Program-made: the position numbers and the translations under genes
The notes under the pieces: model-generated
Databases searched by the model: none
Told to the model about the DNA's origin: nothing
What the model saw: the letters and a program-made list of their open reading frames with translations, nothing else
Shown: positions 36,186-40,429 of the stretch, piece by piece
How the letters are laid out: every line of letters starts with the position of its first letter
How positions within the stretch are numbered: position 1 is the first letter of the stretch
Source of the DNA: UMGS75 sp964507405
Lineage (GTDB): Bacteria > Bacillota_I > Bacilli_A > ML615J-28 > CAG-313
Assembly: GCA_964507405.1 (NCBI GenBank)
Contig: CAZDPJ010000011.1
Span: 1-40,429 of the forward strand
Length of the DNA stretch: 40,429 nucleotides
Reading direction: 5' to 3'

Positions 36186-37301
36186 TTTTATAAAACATCT
36201 TCTTCTTTTATGTTGCACAGCATCAAAGTTCTTCCATTGATTTTGAATATTAGCATTAGTTTCAAGATTTAGATTTGTTTCAGCATAATCAACATTATAC
36301 TTTTGCATTATCTCTATTATTCCTTGTAATAGGGCTGTACTTACGCCTTTCATTTGATATTCAGGAAGTACTCCTATTAAACCAAAATCAATTACTCTTG
36401 GATGTTTAATAGCTTTATATACTTTAATTAAAGTAGGTAAAGTAAGTCTTCCTCCTGACTTTTGAAGAGCTTTTCCTATTGATGGAAAGATTAATCCAAA
36501 ACATACTATTCTATCGTTTTCATCTACTATCGCCGCAACTTTTTCGATATCAAGTATTAATTTAAAACTCTTTATTAATTGCTTTTTCATTCTATCAGTA
36601 AATGGAACCGTTCCATATAAGTTAACATATGTCTTATCTAAAATATCAAAAAATTGATCTTCATATCTTCTAATAAATTCATTTAATGTTTTAACTTCTT
36701 CATTAACAAGTTTTAATTTGAATTTTTTTAACATCATTTCACTAATTCTTTTAATACGAGGATCAATTACTTCTGGTAATTTAATTTTACTTTCTACCCA
36801 ATCTACTTCTTTTTTGAAACCACAATTTTCAATTAACTTTTGATAATATTCATAATTATATTGTTCTTCAAATGTAGATACTTCATTAAATCCTTCAATA
36901 AGAAGTCCTTCTCTTTCTAAATCAGAAAAACCAAGAGGTCCAACAATTTCTGTCATTCCTTTTTCTTTTGCCCATATTTCAATTTGTTTAAATAAAGCAT
37001 TTGCGACATCTTGATTATCAATAGAATCAAATCTTGTAAATCTAATTCTTGTTTGATTCCATTTTTCATTACTTGCTTTTTGAAGAATACCAGATATTCT
37101 TCCAACAATTTTACCATCTAAATATGCATTAAAGTACACTGCTTCAGATTGTTCATAATTAACATTATCTTCTTTAAATAATGCTTTTTCATCACAATAT
37201 AGTGGTGGAACAAAATATGGATTATCCTTATATAATTTTAATGGAAAATTAATAAAATCACGTTTTTCTTTTCTTGTTTTTACTTCTCTAACTTCAACCA
37301 T
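36174..37301 (-). CDS. GNAT-superfamily N-acetyltransferase-like protein
   Basis: 375 residues, longer than a simple GNAT domain. The N-terminal part (residues about 20-180: YKDNPYFVPPL, VYFNAYLDGKIVGRISGIL, EIVGPLGFSDLEREGLLIEGF) and the C-terminal part (about 250-370: RIVCFGLIFPS, VIDFGLIGVLPEYQMKGVSTALLQ) match a GNAT family of uncharacterised proteins. The acetyl-CoA loop is visible as PEYQMKGVSTAL. The substrate is unknown. It follows degV by five bases, so the two are co-transcribed. Confidence 0.8.
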   Translation of the reverse strand: MVEVREVKTRKEKRDFINFPLKLYKDNPYFVPPLYCDEKALFKEDNVNYEQSEAVYFNAYLDGKIVGRISGILQKASNEKWNQTRIRFTRFDSIDNQDVANALFKQIEIWAKEKGMTEIVGPLGFSDLEREGLLIEGFNEVSTFEEQYNYEYYQKLIENCGFKKEVDWVESKIKLPEVIDPRIKRISEMMLKKFKLKLVNEEVKTLNEFIRRYEDQFFDILDKTYVNLYGTVPFTDRMKKQLIKSFKLILDIEKVAAIVDENDRIVCFGLIFPSIGKALQKSGGRLTLPTLIKVYKAIKHPRVIDFGLIGVLPEYQMKGVSTALLQGIIEIMQKYNVDYAETNLNLETNANIQNQWKNFDAVQHKRRRCFIKEIN

Positions 37302-37306
37302 TCTTT

Positions 37307-38175
37307 TTACCTATGTTTAGCATGGAAACAAATACCAATAGAATCTGGTCCGCAATGACTTCCTGCGGTTGGATTAACAACATCATATTCTATTTTTAAA
37401 TCATCACCAAATTTTTCTTTTAATAATTCTCCACATTTTTCTGCTAAATCTAAAGCATCAGCATGTCCAATAATAACACGATGATCTTTTATATTTTCTT
37501 CTAATAAAACAACATAATCAATTAAAGCATTAATTGCTTTTTTCTTTCCTTTTACTTTTGAAAGGCTTAACATTTTTCCTTCTTGAGACATATATATAAT
37601 AGGATGAATTCCTAGTATTGTCCCAAAAGTTGCTGAAAGATTGCTTATTCTTCCACTTAACTTAAAAAACTTTAAGTTATCAGCATAGAAGTAAGTCGCA
37701 AATTTATCTACTTCTACTTCAGCCCATTTTAATATTTCATCAATGTTTTTCCCTGTTTGTATAAATCCCCTATTTCTTTAACAATGTTTAAACTACAAAT
37801 TGTAATACCTTTAGTATCAATCGTATATAGTTTACGTTCAGGATACTTTTCTTTTAATTCTTCTAAAGCAATATTCATAGCATTAAATGTGCCACTCATT
37901 GTCTTTGAGAAATGAACATATAAAATATCATTTCCGGCTTTAAAATCAGGCTCAAAATAATTAATATAAGCTTCTGGGCTTATTGCGCATGTCTTAGGTA
38001 GAGTTCCTTTTCTTAATGAATTATAAAACTCTTTTGAATTAAATTCTTCAAAATCTTCATAAGGTTTTATTTCCTTTTCATCAATAAGATATGGCATACT
38101 AATAAGCTTATATCCATATTCTTTAGCCTCTTTTAAAGTAAGATCAGTATCCGTATCAGTCCATAGTACTAACAT
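37307..38175 (-). pseudogene. degV: DegV-family fatty-acid-binding protein gene with a one-base frameshift
   Basis: Two frames together give one complete DegV protein of about 289 residues. The first runs from ATG 38175 through TDTDTDLTLKEA, HFSKTMSGTFNA and IDTKGITICSLN to a stop near 37730. The second carries the rest (FKLSGRISNLSATFGTILGIHPIIY, then the C-terminal domain ending GPDSIGICFHAKHR). They join at a run of five A on the coding strand (plus strand 37746-37750). Six A would restore QGKNIDEILKWAEVEVDKF and an open frame to 37307. DegV proteins bind fatty acids for the fatty-acid kinase FakA. The break may be a sequencing error, a true mutation or a slippery site. Confidence 0.88.
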
Positions 38176-38208
38176 ACAGATTTCCTTTCTTTTTATATTT
38201 TCTTATAT

Positions 38209-38237
38209 ATTATATCATTTTTTGTCTTTTTAGTCAA
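38209..38237 (-). promoter_or_regulatory. Promoter of degV
   Basis: Minus-strand TTGACT (38237-38232), 17 bases ending TGA (extended -10), TATAAT (38214-38209). The -35 box forms half of the palindrome shared with plsX. Confidence 0.85.
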
Positions 38238-38247
38238 CTTTGTTGAC
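38233..38247. promoter_or_regulatory. 15-bp palindrome formed by two back-to-back -35 boxes
   Basis: GTCAACTTTGTTGAC is a perfect 6-3-6 inverted repeat. Each arm holds the TTGAC core of one of the divergent degV and plsX promoters. Confidence 0.85.
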
Positions 38248-38271
38248 GTATACATAAAATAATGGTAAAAT
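38243..38271 (+). promoter_or_regulatory. Promoter of plsX
   Basis: TTGACG (38243-38248), 17 bases, TAAAAT (38266-38271). It overlaps an in-frame ATG at 38262, which rules that ATG out as the plsX start. Confidence 0.8.
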
Positions 38272-38297
38272 ATATATATAAAGAAAGAGGTAATTTT

Positions 38298-39302
38298 ATG
38301 ATTAAAATAATTGTTGATACCTTAGGTGCTGATCGTGGTATTGGTGTCATGGTAGAAGGTGCTATTAAAGCAAGTACAGAAAATACTGATATTTATACTA
38401 TCTTTATAGGACCAAGTGAACTTGTTAAACAAGAATTGAATAAATATAGTTATGATGCATCAAGAGTAGAAATTATTAATGCAAATGATGAAATAACTTG
38501 CAATGATAAACCTACAGAAGCAATAAAAAAGAAAGTAGATAGTTCTTTAGTAAAAGCCTTAAATCTACTAAAAGAAAATGATGATATAAATTGTTTAGTA
38601 AGTGCTGGTTCAACTGGAGCGATTCTTGCTGGTACAGTACTAAAGGTAGGTAGAATAAAAGGTGTTAAACGTCCTGCCTTTTGTCCAATTCTTCCAACCG
38701 TAAATGAAAGAATTGTTGCTATTTGTGATAGTGGTGCGAATGCTGAATGTGATCCTATCTACTTACAACAATTTGCTATAATGGGTAGTCTATATTTAGA
38801 AGCAGCCTATAATATTGAAAAACCAAGAGTAGCTCTTTTAAATATCGGTATTGAAGAAGAAAAAGGAGATACTTTAAGAAAAGAAACTTACCAGTTATTA
38901 AAAGAAACTCCTACTGTTAATTTTGTAGGTAATATGGAAAGTAGAGATTTATTAACAGGAAAATATGACCTTGTTGTATGTGATGGTTTTAGTGGAAATG
39001 TATTACTTAAAACAACTGAAGGTTCATGTCTCGAAATGCTTGGTTTATTAAAGAAAGCATTTATGAAGAATCCTAAAAATAAATTAGGTGCTTTACTTCT
39101 TAAGAAAGATATATATGGTCTAAAAAATTTATTAGACTATAATAATTATGGTGGAGCTGTTATGTTAGGTACGAATAAAACTATTGTTAAAGGACATGGT
39201 TCGACAAAAGCAATTTCCATTTATCATTCTATTAATTTAGCTTATAAAATGGAAAAGAATAATTTAAGAGAAAAGATTCAACAAGAAATGAATAATCTAT
39301 AA
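38298..39302 (+). CDS. plsX: Phosphate acyltransferase PlsX
   Basis: 334 residues from ATG 38298, with AAAGAGG upstream; the longer frame begins inside the promoter. PlsX makes acyl phosphate from acyl-ACP, the first step of phospholipid synthesis with PlsY. Family features are the N-terminal IIVDTLGADRG, the NANDEITCNDKPTEAIKKK segment, SAGSTGAILAGTVLKVGRIKGVKRPAF near residue 95, LLNIGIEEEKGD near 180, VCDGFSGNVLLKTTEG near 230, and GGAVMLGTNKTIVKGHGS near 290. The usual MGGD is TLGAD here. No acpP or fapR gene is adjacent. It is divergent from degV, a gene also tied to fatty-acid handling. Confidence 0.96.
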   Translation: MIKIIVDTLGADRGIGVMVEGAIKASTENTDIYTIFIGPSELVKQELNKYSYDASRVEIINANDEITCNDKPTEAIKKKVDSSLVKALNLLKENDDINCLVSAGSTGAILAGTVLKVGRIKGVKRPAFCPILPTVNERIVAICDSGANAECDPIYLQQFAIMGSLYLEAAYNIEKPRVALLNIGIEEEKGDTLRKETYQLLKETPTVNFVGNMESRDLLTGKYDLVVCDGFSGNVLLKTTEGSCLEMLGLLKKAFMKNPKNKLGALLLKKDIYGLKNLLDYNNYGGAVMLGTNKTIVKGHGSTKAISIYHSINLAYKMEKNNLREKIQQEMNNL

Positions 39303-39305
39303 AAG

Positions 39306-39332
39306 AGAATGTATTAAATACATTCTTTTTTT
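39306..39332 (+). terminator. Terminator of plsX
   Basis: AGAATGTAT and ATACATTCT pair around TAA, followed by a run of T. Confidence 0.9.
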
Positions 39333-39335
39333 GAA

Positions 39336-39364
39336 TAAAAAAAAGTTGTTCCTACGAACAACAC
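39336..39364 (-). terminator. Terminator of the 5S rRNA-tRNA array
   Basis: GTTGTTC and GAACAAC pair around a four-base loop and are followed on the minus strand by a long T tract, downstream of tRNA-Phe. Confidence 0.9.
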
Positions 39365-39396
39365 TTTATATATATAAAAAGGAAAAGCAAATTAAA

Positions 39397-39472
39397 TGGT
39401 GGCTGGGGCCGGGATCGAACCAGCGACACATGGATTTTCAGTCCATTGCTCTACCAACTGAGCTACCTAGCC
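39397..39472 (-). tRNA. tRNA-Phe (GAA)
   Basis: Cloverleaf with anticodon loop CTGAAAA and encoded CCA. The acceptor stem has one A-C mismatch at position 5-68 (5' GGCTAGG against 3' CCCAGCC). Last gene of the array. Confidence 0.95.
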
Positions 39473-39478
39473 ACCTAA

Positions 39479-39555
39479 TGGCGGTCCTGACGGGAATCGA
39501 ACCCGCGATCTCCTGCGTGACAGGCAGGCGTGATAAACCGCTACACCACAGGACC
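39479..39555 (-). tRNA. tRNA-Asp (GTC)
   Basis: Acceptor GGTCCTG with CAGGACC, anticodon loop CTGTCAC, discriminator G, encoded CCA. Confidence 0.96.
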
Positions 39556-39563
39556 TTTTTTTA

Positions 39564-39640
<77 letters not shown>

Positions 39641-39648
39641 ATAAAAGA

Positions 39649-39739
39649 TGGCGGAGAAAGAGGGATTCGAACCCCCGCGGCTGTTACACCCTGTCGGTTT
39701 TCAAGACCGATCCCTTCAGCCAGACTTGGGTATTTCTCC
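39649..39739 (-). tRNA. tRNA-Ser (TGA)
   Basis: Long variable arm, anticodon loop CTTGAAA, acceptor GGAGAAA with TTTCTCC, discriminator G, encoded CCA. Confidence 0.95.
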
Positions 39740-39760
39740 GTAATCTAAATAAAATATAAA

Positions 39761-39837
39761 TGGTGGACCTTCAGGGACTCGAACCCCGGACCAACCGGTT
39801 ATGAGCCGGGAGCTCTGACCAACTGAGCTAAAGGTCC
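39761..39837 (-). tRNA. tRNA with CAT anticodon, probably tRNA-Ile2 (lysidine-type)
   Basis: Anticodon loop CTCATAA in a body starting GGACCTT, the form seen for the Bacillus isoleucine tRNA whose C34 is changed to lysidine. It lacks initiator features, and a typical elongator Met tRNA lies beside it. The position between Met and Ser also matches Ile in the trnB order. Confidence 0.8.
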
Positions 39838-39849
39838 ATTAATAAATAA

Positions 39850-39926
39850 TGGTAGCGGCGGAGGGACTTGAACCCCCGACCTTCCGGGTATGAACCGGAC
39901 GCTATAGCCAACTAAGCTACACCGCC
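39850..39926 (-). tRNA. Elongator tRNA-Met (CAT)
   Basis: Acceptor GGCGGTG, anticodon loop TTCATAC, encoded CCA, very like the Bacillus elongator methionine tRNA. Confidence 0.92.
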
Positions 39927-39944
39927 ATATCTTGATACAAAAAA

Positions 39945-40020
39945 TGGTGGATCCAAAGGGACTCGAACCCTCGACCCCCTGCGTGCAAAACAGGTGCTCT
40001 CCCAGCTGAGCTATGGACCC
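39945..40020 (-). tRNA. tRNA-Ala (TGC)
   Basis: Anticodon TGC and the G3-U70 pair (GGGTCCA with TGGATCC), the alanine identity element. CCA is encoded. Confidence 0.96.
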
Positions 40021-40027
40021 ACTAATT

Positions 40028-40114
40028 TGGTGCCTAAGGCCGGAATCGAACCGGCACGGTATTGCTACCACAGGATTTTAAGTCCTGCGCGTCTACCTAT
40101 TCCGCCACTCAGGC
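40028..40114 (-). tRNA. tRNA-Leu (TAA)
   Basis: Long variable arm, anticodon loop CTTAAAA, acceptor GCCTGAG, encoded CCA. Confidence 0.95.
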
Positions 40115-40136
40115 ATAAATGCCCGAAAGATACAAA

Positions 40137-40212
40137 TGGTGTCCCCGAGACGATTCGAACGTCCGACCCACTGATTAAAAGTCAGTTGCTCTACCGACTG
40201 AGCTACGAGGAC
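40137..40212 (-). tRNA. tRNA-Lys (TTT)
   Basis: Anticodon loop CTTTTAA, acceptor GTCCTCG with CGGGGAC, encoded CCA. Confidence 0.96.
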
Positions 40213-40217
40213 AAAAA

Positions 40218-40293
40218 TGGTGCCGACTATAGGAATTGAACCCACAACCTACTGATTACAAGTCAGTTGCTCTACCGATTGAGCTAAGTCGGC
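40218..40293 (-). tRNA. tRNA-Thr (TGT)
   Basis: Anticodon loop CTTGTAA, acceptor GCCGACT with AGTCGGC, encoded CCA. Confidence 0.96.
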
Positions 40294-40295
40294 AA

Positions 40296-40371
40296 TGGTG
40301 GAGGATGACGGGATCGAACCGCCGACCCTCTGCTTGTAAGGCAGATGCTCTCCCAGCTGAGCTAATCCTCC
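40296..40371 (-). tRNA. tRNA-Val (TAC)
   Basis: Anticodon loop CTTACAA, acceptor GGAGGAT with ATCCTCC, encoded CCA. First tRNA after the 5S gene. Confidence 0.96.
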
Positions 40372-40393
40372 ATTTTTTAATGAATATAGAAAG

Positions 40394-40429
40394 GAGCTGG
40401 CAACGACCTATTTTTGCTATTTCTAACTA
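40394..40429 (-). rRNA. rrf: 3' end of a 5S rRNA gene, cut by the window edge
   Basis: The minus strand reads AATAGGTCGTTGCCAGCTC near its end, matching the conserved 5S 3' end (AGTAGGACGTTGCCAGGC in Bacillus). The upstream TAGTTAGAAATAGC fits the helix before it. The exact 3' end is uncertain by a few bases. A 5S gene here implies an rRNA operon just beyond the window. Confidence 0.75.

Noticed and set aside
38233..38247. Palindrome as a FapR operator
   Set aside because: It does not match the FapR consensus as I know it, and the symmetry is explained by two opposing -35 boxes. A regulator site remains possible but is not needed.

Overview
Low-GC, AT-rich bacterial DNA using the standard bacterial code: TGA is a stop, for example in the 42-residue ORF at 36043, and tryptophan is TGG. 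Gene content and the tRNA order point to the Bacilli / Erysipelotrichia / Acholeplasma-like grade of small host-associated Firmicutes. Evidence for this is a tRNA array colinear with the Bacillus subtilis trnB cluster, the mnmG-rsmG-parA block, a SpoIIE-type phosphatase, a ComK-like protein, a DUF2779 protein, PduL, and BspA-type leucine-rich surface repeats. The exact taxon cannot be fixed from the sequence alone; a gut-type lineage is an inference.

Layout. (1) 1-18.9 kb is a surface and secretion region. It holds the start of a small coiled-coil lipoprotein, a giant 2914-residue lipoprotein (Fn3-like repeats plus BspA-type LRRs), a two-gene ABC importer (permease and lipoprotein) with a divergent Crp/Fnr regulator, a Big2/metallophosphoesterase lipoprotein, rpsD, a GH18 lipoprotein and a membrane protein with an external Fn3-like domain. 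(2) 18.9-23.9 kb holds the operon msmX-type ATPase / comK-like / pgk / tpiA, a PucR/CdaR-type regulator and a rhodanese. (3) 23.9-31.7 kb holds spoIIE-like, then the run zinc-ribbon protein / mnmG / rsmG / parA / mscS / DUF951, and pduL. (4) 31.8-39.3 kb holds rimO, a DUF2779 nuclease-like gene with an unknown upstream partner, a tiny cysteine-rich ORF, a GNAT gene, a frameshifted degV and plsX. (5) 39.3-40.4 kb is a minus-strand array of 11 tRNAs that follows a 5S rRNA gene cut by the window edge.

How the parts work together. Most genes are on the minus strand. Plus-strand genes are single units (crp-like, phosphoesterase, rhodanese, rimO, plsX, small ORF), usually closed by clear hairpin terminators. 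The surface proteins share an architecture: an N-terminal lipobox ending in Ser-Cys, Ig/Fn3-like spacers, and no LPXTG anchor. This suggests display by lipidation. Clear regulatory logic is visible at two divergent junctions. At 11.3 kb a perfect TGTAAC-N4-GTTACA operator lies at about -42 of the ABC operon and just downstream of the regulator's own predicted start. At 38.2 kb the -35 boxes of the degV and plsX promoters form one 15-bp palindrome.

Most notable items: the four-domain higher-order repeat cycle in the giant lipoprotein, the Crp/Fnr-ABC unit lacking an ATPase, the ComK-like gene embedded in a sugar/glycolysis operon, the DUF2779 gene pair, the small four-cysteine ORF, and the one-base degV frameshift.
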